Part shown: positions 9,358 through 19,915 of the stretch, piece by piece
Layout of the letters: each line of letters begins with the position of its first letter
Position numbering within the stretch: position 1 is the stretch's first letter
NCBI GenBank assembly: GCA_034769895.1
Contig: CM068370.1
Location: forward strand, 50,415,454-50,479,453
DNA length: 64,000 nucleotides
DNA from: Magicicada septendecula
Taxonomy: Eukaryota; Arthropoda; Insecta; Hemiptera; Cicadidae
Reading direction: 5' to 3'
Position numbers and translations under genes: made by a program
The notes under the pieces: model-generated
What the model was told of the DNA's origin: nothing
Seen by the model: the letters and a program-made list of their open reading frames with translations, nothing else
Databases searched by the model: none

Positions 9358-12351
9358 CAGCCGTTCTCAACCTGGTGCTCGCGAGCACTGTAGTGCTCGC
9401 GTAACTAAAAATGGTGCTCATCATGGATGTATAAAAAAGTGCTCGCGAGCAACAGTGACCCCTAATTTTCAATTATGAACTATATAGCACGGCCGTACAG
9501 CTGTTGTCCACCAGCAACTGAGTATAGCAGGAATACTGTTTGGAAACCTTTGTTACTTCTAAGAGCACTACTTGCAATGGTTGTCCGTAGTTTACAAGCC
9601 GATACCGACTCTATTGTTTGCAGCTTTAAAAGGCAGAGACAGCCTACAAGGGGTTTATTACTGAAGGCGCCAGGTTGTCTCATCTTGTAAATGGGCTGTT
9701 AAACATGTACTAGTACCCTCAAAAGAAGTGGTTTTACAAAATATTTTAATTTTATTGCCTCTGAATCCCTAAACTTGGCAGCTTTAAGTACATTCTCACA
9801 GAAATAGTCATGTAGCATTTTACACTTAGCTCAACCAATCAATTTTCAGATTTTAAATAGAAATTTTGAAATTTGCCAATGAGACTTTAAGAGCAGTCAC
9901 TACCATAGAGGTATATAGATAGAGGTGGTGAACTGGCTGAGAAACCGTCCTGCTGGAAAAGAGAGATGGAATCACGTAGGGGTCATTTCTGTCCTTGTCT
10001 GCCTCTAACGCTGAACTGACGCTGAATCAGCTGATCTGCGCGAGTTCCACTCTCGCGCATGCGTCAGTAGACAAGGATAGAAATGACCTCTATGAATGTT
10101 TCTGCGTGGACATTTCAACTTACACGAGCGACATTTGTGACTGGAGTGACATAGTGTAGCGGTGTACACCAGTTTTGTGACGTATTTTGGTTTTAGTATT
10201 GCTGTTCTGTTATTTGTGAAATACGTGTAATTATTGTCAGTTTGCAATTTTCCTTTTGCCTCAAAGTGTGTTGTAAACATTCTTAAAAAAGAGACATGGA
10301 TAAATTTGTAATACGAAAACATAGTGAAGAATCGATACCTAAGTTACCTTCTTCATCAACCCAAGACTCCAACAAAAGTAGGGAAGCAAAAAGAAAGAAA
10401 CTGTATTCTTTTCAAGGTAACTGGGAGACAGATTTTTTGGTGGTCACTAATGACGAAAATACCGGAGTTATTTGCGTTTTGTATCATGCAACTTTATCGG
10501 GTTTCAGAAAAGCAAATTGTCAAAGCCATTATGAAACTCATCATAGTGCGTTTTCTGATCAATATCCCACGGGATCAGATGTAAGATACATAAAATCAAA
10601 GAGTTAAAATCACAACTCCAACGTCAACAGAAGTCTTTTTCATTTAATGTTAATAGTTCTGTTAACAAACTTTCAACCGAAGTGTCTGTATCTGTGTCTC
10701 ATAAACTTGTTCAGCATGGGATGCCATTTACAAGTGGAGAAATTGTGAAGGAGTGCATAGTTTCCGCAGTGACAACTCTCGCTGAAAGTATACCTGAGAA
10801 ATACAGAAGTGTTTTGATTAATGCGGCAAAAAATGTGCCACTTAGTAATGCCACTGTTGCCAGGCGCGTTGACCTCATCGCGGCTCATATTAAACAAAAA
10901 GCACTCCAGAAACTTTCTGAATGTAGTTATTTTTCTCTTGCTGTTGACGAATCAACAGACATTGCTTCTGTAGCACAATTGGCGTGCTTTGTACGTTGTA
11001 TAGATAATGTGGGAATTGTAGAAGATTTCTTTTTAACAATTTTACCGCTTCCGGGTACAACTACGGGGCAAGACATTTACAATGCTGTCGCGAATTTCCT
11101 GAAACCTAATGGCATTGACTTATCAAAGCTCGTGTGGGTGGTTACTGATGGCGCACCTTCCATGGTAGGTAAAAATAAAGGATTTGTCGCTCTTCTGAAA
11201 AATTATGAACATTTTCCTCCCTTTGTTCACTATCATTGTTTAATTCACGTTGAAAACTTAGCCAGTCATCTTATATCTGTTCCTGAAATTTCAGAACAGT
11301 TAAAACTGATAGTTAAGTTGATCAACTTTTTGGTTTCTAAACCCCTGAATAAATGCTTACTAAAAGTCTTCTTGCATGATTTATCAGCGCCACATTCAGA
11401 ACTAATCCTACATGCGGATGTTCATTGGCTAAGTCGCGGGGAAGCAATTACGAGGGTCTGGAAAGTTTTCGAAGAAATCAAAGCATTTATTTCTGCCAAC
11501 GATTATGTCACTAAGTTTCCAGAAATATTCGGGGATGATTTCAAGATCAATCTTGCTTTCATGGTAGACCTATTTCAATATCTCACCAAGTCTTCAGGGT
11601 CAGAAAAACACAATTTGTGAACTGAAAGAAATTATATTTTCCTTTCGATCAAAGTTACAAAGATTCCTCGGGACGGCAAGTAAAAATGACTTGGTTCATT
11701 TTCCTGAACTGGCACATACACTCTCGAGTCTTGGTCGTCCCCACTCGGAGTGTCCTAAAATTGTCGTTCTGGCAATTCAAGATCTGTTGAAAGAGTTTGC
11801 TACACATTTTCATGTACTCGAAGAAAGTGAGCCGTTGTTTAATATGGTGCTCAACTCATTTCAATTCAATGTGGACTCTCTCAGAAAAATTCAGATTATT
11901 CAACAGCACAATCTTGCTCGTGCGGAACTTGAATTATTAGAGCTCCAGTCCTCTCAAGCCTTAAAATATCTTTTCGAAAGGAAAGGATCACAGATTTCTG
12001 GGGTGCAAATGATACAATGAAATTTCCAACATTGCAAAATGGTTCTCTCAAATGCTTGGGGATGTCTGGGACAACCTACCTGTGTGAAAAATGTTTTTCA
12101 TTAATGAAATACATCAAGAACAAAGCACGATCAAGATTAAATGATTCACATTTGGAGGACTGCTTACGTGTGGCTGCAAGCGACTTCTCCTTAGATATTA
12201 GTGAAATTCTGAGTAACATTCAGGGCCAAGGATCTCATTAGCCTGGTGAGTGTATTTATTATTATTATTATTATTAAATTTTCATGGTTCTCTCCCACTT
12301 GCCCCGGATTATGAAAGGTGCTCTCAATCACAAAAAGGTTGAGAATCCCTG
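9358..12351 (+). mobile_element. hAT transposon with TIRs and target duplication
   Basis: Ends are CAGCCGTTCTCAACCTGGTG and, inverted on the right, CAGGGATTCTCAACCTTTTT, sharing TTCTCAACCT. The flanks are ATGTAGA at 9351-9357 and 12352-12358, a 7-nt match within what should be an 8-bp hAT duplication. The reverse-orientation copy of the flank at about 13250-13295 has no element, which serves as an empty site and fixes both ends. The 5' region (about 9975-10095) contains an internal inverted pair around GGTCATTTCT and AGAAATGACC. The element is about 3.0 kb, a normal autonomous size. Confidence 0.9.
10296..12241 (+). pseudogene. hAT transposase (ZBED5/FAM200-like group), three frameshifts
   Basis: The start MDKFVIRKHSEES and the body match hAT transposases related to ZBED5/FAM200/GTF2IRD2-type proteins. 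The N-terminal BED-like finger (ICVLYHATLSGFRKANCQ then SHYETHH) has Tyr where the second Cys is expected. The catalytic core includes LAVDESTDIASVAQL, VVTDGAPSMVGKNKG and CLIHVENL, then HADVHWLSRGEA. The C-terminal dimerisation region is GTTYLCEKCFSLMKYIKNKA followed by RSRLNDSHLEDCLRVA. Frame changes occur near 10590-10605, 11600-11615 and 12000, each with continued homology in the next frame. It ends at TAA 12239-12241, about 110 bp before the right TIR. Confidence 0.9.
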
Positions 12352-12359
12352 ATGTAGAT

Positions 12360-12545
12360 GAAGAAAACGGAGGTCCAAAAATGGACTACCATGGAGATGA
12401 CCCAAGTTGGGCCTTGGAAATGACCCAAGAATTGGTCATGGAGACGACACAAGAATGGGCCATGGAGATGACTCAAGAATGGACCATGACCATGGTGATG
12501 ACCCAAGAATGGGCTGTGGAGACAGAAGTAAGTATAAGTTACAAA
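12360..12545 (+). repeat. ~27-bp minisatellite inside an exon-like module
   Basis: About six imperfect copies of a unit like CCATGGAGATGACCCAAGAA code repeatedly for M-E-M/T-T-Q-E-W-A in the plus frame. The block follows TTTTATTTTATTGAAG (acceptor-like; the hAT now sits just inside it) and ends at GAA followed by GTAAGTATAAG (donor-like). A reversed copy lies at about 13157-13260. This may be a duplicated exon of an unknown gene or just repeat sequence. Confidence 0.6.
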
Positions 12546-12571
12546 TTAGACAGCCTACTATACAACTGTGT

Positions 12572-12573
<2 letters not shown>

Positions 12574-12618
<45 letters not shown>
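12574..12618 (+). repeat. (AC)n microsatellite
   Basis: A pure AC run of about 22 units. A shorter GT counterpart lies in the reverse arm at about 13117-13125. Confidence 0.95.
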
Positions 12619-12621
<3 letters not shown>

Positions 12622-13099
12622 GCATCCTATAATTTACATATTGTATGTATCTAAATTTTCATTCTCAGAGGTGTATTAAAAACTATGTTCTAAAATATAA
12701 TTATTTTGAATATTTAGTTGTTGGTGAGAACATGGAATAGTATCTGGAACTACTTTTTTCCTTGTACAGCGATGGTACTAAATAAGTAGAAAAAATTCAG
12801 TTTTGTGTTTAAGTACTACATGAAGTTAACGATTTTACTTTTAACATATGTATTGTTGAAAATGTTAATATCTTAAGAAATTGCATCTGCATGTTTTTCA
12901 GAATTTGCTGAAGAATGTTTAATGTTGGCTGCTACATAGCACTCATTATTGTTTATTCTTTACAGATTTGGGTCCATGCTATTAAGGATTTCAAGACTGA
13001 TGAAGAAAATATTCATCTGCATCTTCAATAAAATCAAAATAATTGCATGTTAGACATAATCTTTAGGTTACCTCTGACACCCAAACAATATACACTAAA
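12619..13099 (+). other. AT-rich spacer of the inverted duplication, possible terminal exon
   Basis: Mostly AT-rich. TATTCTTTACAG at about 12955-12966 resembles a splice acceptor. It is followed by about 20 codons (IWVHAIKDFKTDEENIHLHLQ) to TAA, with AATAAA overlapping the stop. The product is unrecognised and the exon is only a possibility. Confidence 0.25.
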
Positions 13100-13403
13100 A
13101 ACTTGGTGTATGAATGTGTGTGTGTCTGTATAGTAAGATATCTAATTTGTAACTTATACTTACTTCCGTCTCCACGGCCCATTCTTGGGTCGTCTCCATG
13201 GCCAATTCTTGGGTCATCTCCATGGTAGTAAATTTTGAACCTCAGTTTTCTTCATCTGTGTCTTCGAAAAAATCAAAATAATTGCATGTTAGAACATAAT
13301 CTTTAGCATTTACAGTTTTGTTAGTTTTATTAGCAACCATCTTAACATCAACTTTGTCACTACTTATTGCCACACTGCTAGATACTTCATTCTTGATGAG
13401 GCC

Positions 13404-13427
13404 TTTCGGTGTCTCCACCATCTTCAG
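13404..13427 (-). ncRNA. Hammerhead-like core motif (foldback left arm)
   Basis: The minus strand reads CTGAAGA, T, stem GGTG with loop GAGA and CACC, then GAAAGG. The core boxes match CUGANGA and GAAA, but one extra T precedes stem II and stem III is doubtful. Confidence 0.4.
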
Positions 13428-13448
13428 GTCGGCTAGGTCGTTTAAGAC

Positions 13449-13472
13449 CTGAAGATGGTGGAGACACTGAAA
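13449..13472 (+). ncRNA. Hammerhead-like core motif (foldback right arm)
   Basis: The plus strand reads CTGAAGA, T, GGTG-GAGA-CACT, GAAA. It mirrors the left arm with one C-to-T change that keeps a G.U pair in stem II. Confidence 0.4.
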
Positions 13473-13829
13473 GGCCGAGGCCTTTCAGTCAAGAACTAAG
13501 TATTTAGCAGTGTGGCAATAAGTAGTGACACAGTTGGTGATAATCTTTAGCATAACCTCTGAGACAGCAACATAATGAACAACAACACTTGGTACATGAA
13601 TGTGTGTTTAATTGTGAAAGGAACACCAATAAGCATTACATACACATATTAATTGTACATTAAGATGATATAATTATAATAATTCCTGTGTATTGATAGT
13701 CAATGTATGCAAATAATTATGCCTGTATCAGGTTTATGCAGTTCCTGATAATGACAATACATTTTATTAATACACAGACAAAAATGTTTTGTTTAGTAAA
13801 TGTCCAAAACTCACAGTACATTTCATCAA

Positions 13830-14380
13830 AATAGTTATCCAAATTTTTTTACTTCCATGTTCCATAAGGAAATGGAAGTATGGTCATGGCGAAAAAAATC
13901 GTGTTCGAGATAATGGCAGATTTTGATTGTACTACCATCAAAACATGAAAAATAGTAATTTTTCGAAAAGTGTCTGTGTGTAGAATTTTTTCTATGGTAA
14001 ACAATAACAGCCGCAAATTCAAACAGAATCAAATAATTTTTTGCATACAGCCCTGAATTGTAGAGGACTCAAGGTCTATTGTTTTTGGTGAAGATCAGTT
14101 AAGGGAAAGGGGTAGTTTACCTGCAACATTTTACGTTTTAACAAGAGTAAAGTGCTTAATTTTGATAAATAAAGTATCCTGAAAAGAAGGTCATAATAAT
14201 CCACTGTAGAAAGGTAGATAAAATATCTATAAATGAAAAGGGTAGTTGAAATGGGAGGGGTAATTTTTTTTATAAATTAAAATGGTAGTTGATGATGGAG
14301 GAGGTAAATTTTTATAAGTTTTATATATGTACTACGTTATTGACAACAAAGAAGTAGTTTCTATGGAAACATTTCATTTC
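13830..14380 (-). repeat. Composite repeat family, copy 1 (one 165-bp monomer)
   Basis: Ordered landmarks in reverse orientation: ACTTCCATGTTCCATAAGG, the block read on the opposite strand as CTCGAACACGATTTTTTTTG, one monomer (CAAATTCAAACAGAATCAAA to GTAGTTTACCTGCAACATTT), then GGTAGATAAAATATC and GTACTACGTTATTGACAACA. Copies lie at 15495-16370, 23456-24975 and 35700-37330. No coding capacity is seen, so the class of element is unknown. Confidence 0.75.
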
Positions 14381-14939
14381 ACTTTAACAAAATTCTATAT
14401 TTTTCATTTTAATTTAAATCACATATGAGTGAAAATATATCGTTCCTGGCAGGCAAGCATATCTCAAACACACTTTTTTTAGGTTAGAAGTACAATAACT
14501 TTGTTAAATGACTAATAAATGTATAAAAGTTAAAAACAAAACTTGTAAAGAATTTAATTCTGAGAAAAGTGGTGTAAATAAAGTCAATAAAAATCAACAA
14601 AAAATTCCAACTGTTTCCAATTTTCCAAAATTTGTTTTTAGGCAAAGAGTTTTCTGTTTTACGTCGGATATCATGAAACTTATGGGAGATACAGTTCTGC
14701 GACCTGTTTTATTCGATTTTTCAGGTCAAAAACCATAAGAAACAACAGAATTCGCCCCTTCCCAGAATTTCAGAAAGTCTTCATTTACCCGGGGGAACTG
14801 AAACCCAGGCAAAATCTTTCGCTAGCCGTAACTCGCTTACAAAGCGTTTCCGGACATATGTTTATATGAACTTTTTTTCTTCTTTTACACTATAGAACCA
14901 TTTCTCAAATTATTTCCCTCTCCTCCTGGGACACCCTGT
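14381..14939. other. No supported gene; decayed repeats
   Basis: AT-rich. A 76-codon plus-strand open stretch (14508-14738) is Lys/Asn-rich and has no recognisable domain. The stretch near 14920-14935 contains GGGACACCCTGTATA, like the end of a mariner-type MITE. Confidence 0.35.
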
Positions 14940-15140
14940 ATATGTGTATGAACCAAATAAAACAATGAGATGGATACCTAGAGAGCACAGAAAGAAAGGA
15001 AGACCTAAGAAAACATGGATAGAGCGCACAAGAAGATCAATGAGCGATAGAGGACAAAATGACGAAAACTGAAACGACAGACAACAATGGAGGTTAGGCA
15101 TCAGACAACATTGAAGGTTGTTTGACTCTGAATTAATATA
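14940..15140 (+). pseudogene. LINE ORF2 C-terminal fragment
   Basis: Plus-strand codons read MRWIPREHRKKGRPKKTWIE and then RTRRSMSDRGQND and RQQWRLGIRQ, with one TGA. The pattern K-R/K-G-R-P-K-x-T-W ... R-x-x-W-R is the usual end of insect non-LTR retrotransposon reverse-transcriptase proteins. Only this tail remains. The clade cannot be assigned. Confidence 0.65.
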
Positions 15141-15154
15141 CATATCTATGTATG

Positions 15155-15480
15155 GAAAACATATATAAATATTTTTCTCCTCTGGAAAATTGTTTGACCT
15201 TCCTTGAAAATATTTTTACCTCGCTGATAGCTAGTTATTTACTAGAATGTGTGGAATATAGCATTATGATATAGATCAGAATTGTGTTAAACAAACAGAA
15301 GACACAAACGTATTAAGGAACAAATGTTTTTCTGAGAAATTTTATAATTATACAGATGAACAGAATTGTCGCTCAGGGAATCAGAAGACGAATGGAAAGA
15401 AAGAAAGACTCGATTTAAAAAAAAAAAATGACTAGTATGGTATTGACAGAAAGACTTTGATAATACTACAGACATCACAC
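15155..15480 (+). repeat. Composite-repeat module shared with 23456-23730
   Basis: From ACATATATAAATATTTTTCT to the ACTCGATTT block, this matches 23456-23715 in the same orientation, including GCTAGTTATTTACTAG and GTGTGGAATATAGC. It shows the pre-insertion sequence context of the LTR element at 16589-23455. Confidence 0.7.
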
Positions 15481-15524
15481 CTGGCTGTTTAGCCGTAGTC
15501 CAATGTTTTCTGCAAAACCAGATA

Positions 15525-15555
15525 TTTCGGCAGTGCCATCGACTGCTATCATCAG
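15525..15555 (-). ncRNA. Hammerhead-like core motif in composite repeat
   Basis: The minus strand reads CTGATGA, T, AGCAGT-CGATGGC-ACTGCC hairpin, then GAAAT. The continuation TATCTGGTTTTGCAGAAAAC keeps the stem I-like GAAAA that could pair with TTTTC upstream of the core, but the stem III pair has decayed. Confidence 0.45.
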
Positions 15556-15843
15556 TGAAAATCGAGTGCTAAAACGTGAGGTGGTATACGTTAGTGACCA
15601 CAGTACTGTGGTTTAGGCTGAAGCAATAGAAAGAAGTAGTTTCTATGGAAATATTTCATTTCGAATATGATTTTAAATATAAATCTTAGAACATGGAAGT
15701 CATGTATGGTTCTCCATACCAATATTACTTCCATGTTCCATAAGGAAATGGAAGTATGGTCATGGCAAAAAAAATTGTGTTCGAGATAACGGCAGATTCT
15801 GATTGTACTACCATCAAAACATGAAAAAAAGTCTTTTTTCAAA

Positions 15844-15844
<1 letters not shown>

Positions 15845-15912
<68 letters not shown>
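15845..15912 (+). repeat. (TG)n microsatellite
   Basis: About 34 uninterrupted TG units inside the composite repeat. The sister copies carry AC runs at the same place. Confidence 0.97.
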
Positions 15913-15916
<4 letters not shown>

Positions 15917-16370
15917 ATTTTTCTATGGCAAACGATAACAGCTGCAAATTCAAACAGAATCAAATAATTTTTTGCATACAGCCCTGAATTGTAGAGGACT
16001 CAAGGTCTATTGTTTTTGGTGAAGATCAGTTAAGGGAAAGGGGTAGTTTACCTGCAACATTTTACATTTTAACAAGAGAAAAGTGCTTAATTTTGATAAA
16101 TAAAGTATCCTGAAAAGAAGGTCATAATAATCCACTGTAGAAAGGTAGATGAAATATCTATAAACGAAAAGGGTAGTTGAGGGAGAGGGGGTAATTTTTT
16201 TATAAATTAAAATGGTAGTTGATGAATGAGGAGGTAAATTTTTATATGTGTACTATGTTATTGACAACTAAGAAGTAGTTTCTATGGAAACATTTCATTT
16301 CACTTTAACAAAATTCTATATTTATCATTTTAATTTAAATCATGTATGAGTGAAAATATATCGTTCCTGG

Positions 16371-16588
16371 CAGGCAAGCATATCTCAATTATGTAATGTT
16401 ACGTTTCCAAAGTTTTATTATTGTGATTACCGCAATAAAAAGGCCAACAGGACACACACACACACACACACACACAGCTTTGCTTCCTGTGGATACATTA
16501 AAGCAATTAATACAATCTGTGTACTTATTTCTATTATGATATGAGAATTATAAACTAATATGTGTATGTGTGTATGTATGATAAATAT
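16371..16588 (+). other. Short unique flank with (CA)n
   Basis: Contains a CA run at about 16452-16475 and the left target-site copy ATAT (16585-16588) of the following LTR element. No gene. Confidence 0.6.
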
Positions 16589-18641
16589 TGTAACGTACTG
16601 CTTTTGTTAATATAGGAGAGTTAATAGCGAAAACTTTGTATGTGGCTTATTGGGTGTTCGTCTTATTTAATTAAGCTCCCAATGTTGTTATGCGCCAATC
16701 TTGTAACGTCGCAGTTTGAGATATTAAAGTTTCTCAAGTTACCTCTCCGCAGTCGCCACTTATGAATTATAATAACTGACGTTTTAAAAAATAAATAAAG
16801 GATTTTTTAATGTTACTCAATCTAAACAGAAATCGAGGGTGTGTGATTTGGGGTCAAGGAGGGAAGTTGTTCAGCCTTATGAGGAAGAGAGAGTAAGTAC
16901 CAATTATTTACACTCGGTTTAGACGATTTCTGATTTTTTCAAATTGTTCGCTGTGATTGAAATCAGCTGATTGTGAGACAAGTTTCCACGCCTAGTTTAA
17001 CCAGCCTACACTATAGCAAAATCTGATCCGATGTGTTGATCTCTTCTGTTTTTGTGCTGAAATCTATTACAACTACCCACTACAAAAATTATAACACACT
17101 TTATTATTCAATATCATTTTTCAATAATATTATTTATTTATATTATTGGTTTTTTGTTTCCTGCCACCAAAATACAAGTATCACAATTGATCTTTCCTTA
17201 AATAAAACATAATCTCGACTTCATAGAGTAAACATGGAATTGTCTAAAGAAAAAAACATATATGGTTTTGTTTACCAAATTTTACACTATTTTCAAAAAC
17301 ATCAATTAATATATAATTCTTAATAATTCCCCAGGGTTCAGGGTAAGTTCTTTTTGTTATGAGATGGTCAGAAATGGATAATTACTAAGCTTTACAAATA
17401 CCGAAAAAATATTAAATAAATTTGTTTATTTTTCGTTTAGTATGTAGTTCCAGGAATGGCCATAAGAGAGCAGCGTGCTTTTGTTTACTTTAAAAAACAT
17501 GTGATTAAATGACTAGTTTCGTGTTCTATATCAACGTTTGGAATGCGTTTTCTTCTTGAACTATTAAACGAAATGTTTATATTACCTCTCTTCGTATGGT
17601 TCTTACTGGAATGAAGCTTTTTCTCTGGTGAGGTCCGTCTTGAGTTATAATTTCTTTACCGTCTGGCTCATATTCTATCGTCAACTTGAACTATGGCGAA
17701 ACCAGGTTGAATCATCAGAAGGTTTTCTTTCACTGTTTATTAAGGAGTATAACCATTTAATTTTGATAAATCATGTATGATTATATAGTGGTCATGTTGC
17801 TTTTTAATTTTGTACTAATTTTCACTCCTCCAAAGTTCCAGAAAGGTTATTTTTATTATAATTGTAGTAGCATCATTTTTTCAACTCTGTGGTTTTATTC
17901 CCAATTTTTATTATTAACAATACTTGTTATTCTCGTCACTCTTAGTAACCCATAGTATTTTTATTATACAGGCAGTTTGTAATTATTATAAATTTATATT
18001 TTATTTACCGAAAAATAATTCTTTTCCATTCCGGTTTCTTTACCAATTTGGTTTACATAATAAGTTTTTGTTCATTTTCTTATGACCTTGTATATAAGTA
18101 TTTGATAATTTTATTATCTTTAAATAAATTTATATATATTATTTATTAGTCTCTCATAGTATTCCTACACTGCACTACTTCCTGCTGACATTTCCCTCAT
18201 AGTATTATTTTAATTTTTTATTATCCTTTGATATCTAAATTTGTATGTTTTTTTCTTTTTTAAAACTAACCCTGGGTTATCCTATATTATAATACAAATA
18301 TTTTTAAAAAATGTAACATTAACTTAGGTATAACAATTGGTTGTCCATACAATATAAATATTACAATAAATAAATAAAATACAGAATCAGTTAGTAGTAT
18401 TATAGTCTACTCTCATAGTTTTATAATTCCCAAACCTACAGCACAATTCTGTAATAAGTTACCTTCACTTTCACCTTTTACCTCAATGGGTACACTATAA
18501 CTCACTTTGCACCATATATCACTCGAATTGTTTATCATGTTTAGTGATATACTTTAATTTTGAGCGAGCCATAGGTTACCCATTTCTGACCTCTATGTTA
18601 TCATGAGTTAATTTATTGGGACCGGGTTATGTACCGTTACA
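16589..18641 (-). repeat. 3' LTR of gag-only element
   Basis: On the sense strand it starts TGTAACGGTAC and ends GTACGTTACA, so the ends are inverted copies. It includes two AT-rich thirds, CAGCTGATTTCAATCACAGC, and near the inner side a second GCGCCAATCTTGTAACGT block (16692-16709) that mimics a PBS/LTR junction. A 60-codon open frame (17773-17955) is present in both LTRs and is probably not coding. Confidence 0.93.
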
Positions 18642-18644
18642 TAA

Positions 18645-18658
18645 AGCCCCCTCCCACT
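18645..18658 (-). other. Polypurine tract of gag-only element
   Basis: Sense strand CTAGTGGGAGGGGGGCTTTA directly precedes the 3' LTR start TGTAACGG. This is the expected primer for plus-strand DNA synthesis. Confidence 0.85.
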
Positions 18659-19700
18659 AGAACAAATTTATTTTAGTTTAACTCGTTTATTAAAAATAAA
18701 TTGTTGATTATTTCCATTCTCTTAATAGTCTTGGTTTTATCTTCATAATAGTGTTTCATTTCAAACTGGTTATAAACTGACTGGTAATTCACACTGGTGG
18801 TAATTGCTGTTTTCTTACTTAACTCTCTCTCTCTCTTGGAGGCAAATTCATCAATTATTTATTTCTGGGTAGTGGTACTTCCACATTTTATTTGATAAGG
18901 ACTGGTCACACTAATCATATTAAAATTGTTTTAACACTCATTTCTATTTACTTCTATAAATTATCTTTATCAATTAAGCTTCGGTCTGCTATCTTCCTTC
19001 TATTTTCTTCATTTATACTTCTGGAATCTAATATCACTCTTTTCAGCTATTTTATAATTATTATCCCTTAAATATTCAATTTCCCTAACATTTTTCCCTA
19101 TCCTGTGCGGTGGTACCAGTCGGGTGGCCACTCTGGGTCCATACACCGCTGTCCATCCTTACACCTTCTGAGACCAGGGGAACATCATCCCTGCTCATAA
19201 AAATTATTGCCGGAACATTTCTACGGTCAATACATAAAAATAAAAAACTTATAAGTAGTAGTCAATTAGCGACTAGTACTAAACACTTTTGGGATTCTTC
19301 ATACTGTAGCTGTTTGTATTTATTTATATATTTCTTCTTCTCCTTGATTCCTTCTTCTTTTCCATTGACTAATAGCATATAACATCATTGATAGGCCTTA
19401 TGTTAAAATTCTTTGGACTTTACTTCTTGTGACATATTTCTCCATATCATTTCTTCTTATCTAATCTTTAATTCCGAGAAATTCTAATTTTTGTTGTATT
19501 AATTATCATCCTCCTTCAGTTTCATTGGAGTCATTAAATTATTTTTATTCTTCTTATCTGAGCACATTACCATCAATTGTTTATTTATTTATTCTTCTTT
19601 TGTTACCATCAAAATATTATTTTTCCTATTAGTCCATTTTAAATCAGTTCTTTATAAATATTATTTAATCATCTGTTCTCTTTTTTTTGGTGGTTTGTTG
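18659..19700 (-). other. Non-coding interior of gag-only element
   Basis: AT-rich with stops in all frames and no trace of pol. It occupies the place where pol would lie in a complete element. Confidence 0.7.
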
Positions 19701-19704
19701 TTTG

Positions 19705-19855
19705 TTAAATTATATGGTTTCAAAATAACTTGAGTAAGATGTCCTTACATGCTTTTAGAATTTTGGGGTTTTTATCTTAAATCATATTGTTTCTAAATAA
19801 ATTAAGTAAGTTGTCCTTACATAGTTTTTGAATTTTGGGGTTTTTATTTACAATG
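19705..19855 (-). repeat. Two ~72-bp tandem units with GTAAG/CTTAC hairpin
   Basis: GTAAGATGTCCTTAC (19734-19748) and GTAAGTTGTCCTTAC (19806-19820) sit in repeated TTTTGGGGTTTTTAT contexts. On the sense strand these resemble the AAAATTCTAAAA...GTAAGAACATCTTAC units at 677-1700, and likewise follow the coding region. Confidence 0.75.
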
Positions 19856-19915
19856 GGTTGCTTGGTCCTGTATCCATAAAATCCGTCCCTTTTTTCTGGT
19901 TTGTTTGGAGTCTGT

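Larger units (their letters stand above)
13310..13539. mobile_element. Foldback (hairpin) element, 14-bp target duplication
   Basis: ATAATCTTTAGCAT occurs at 13296-13309 and again at 13540-13553, flanking the element. The interior is a long hairpin. The left arm (about 13350-13430) runs TTGTCACTACTTATTGCCAC to CACCATCTTCAGGTC and the right arm (about 13446-13535) is its complement with a six-base GAGGCC insertion. The other arm of the inverted duplication lacks it. Each arm holds a CTGAAGA-T-GGTG-GAGA-CACY-GAAA motif. A second family member lies at 44.73-44.92 kb. Confidence 0.85.
13100..13790 (-). repeat. Right arm of the inverted duplication, with minisatellite and foldback
   Basis: The reverse complement of the 9066-9357 plus 12352-12570 arm. 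It includes the minisatellite (about 13157-13260) with its GTAAGT-like border, and sequence to about 13790. It lacks the hAT but is interrupted by the foldback at 13310-13539. The two arms are clearly alignable over several hundred bases with scattered differences. Confidence 0.85.
15495..16370 (-). repeat. Composite repeat family, copy 2
   Basis: Reverse-orientation copy with the hammerhead-like module (15495-15600), the CCACAGTACTGTGG palindrome (15598-15611), a long TG microsatellite (15845-15912), one 165-bp monomer (about 15930-16100), and GTACTATGTTATTGACAACT at the far end. It has the same order of blocks as copy 1. Confidence 0.8.

Noticed and set aside
17773-17955. 60-codon hydrophobic frame, repeated at 22589-22771
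   Set aside because: It is preserved only because it lies in the two near-identical LTRs; no start context or domain.
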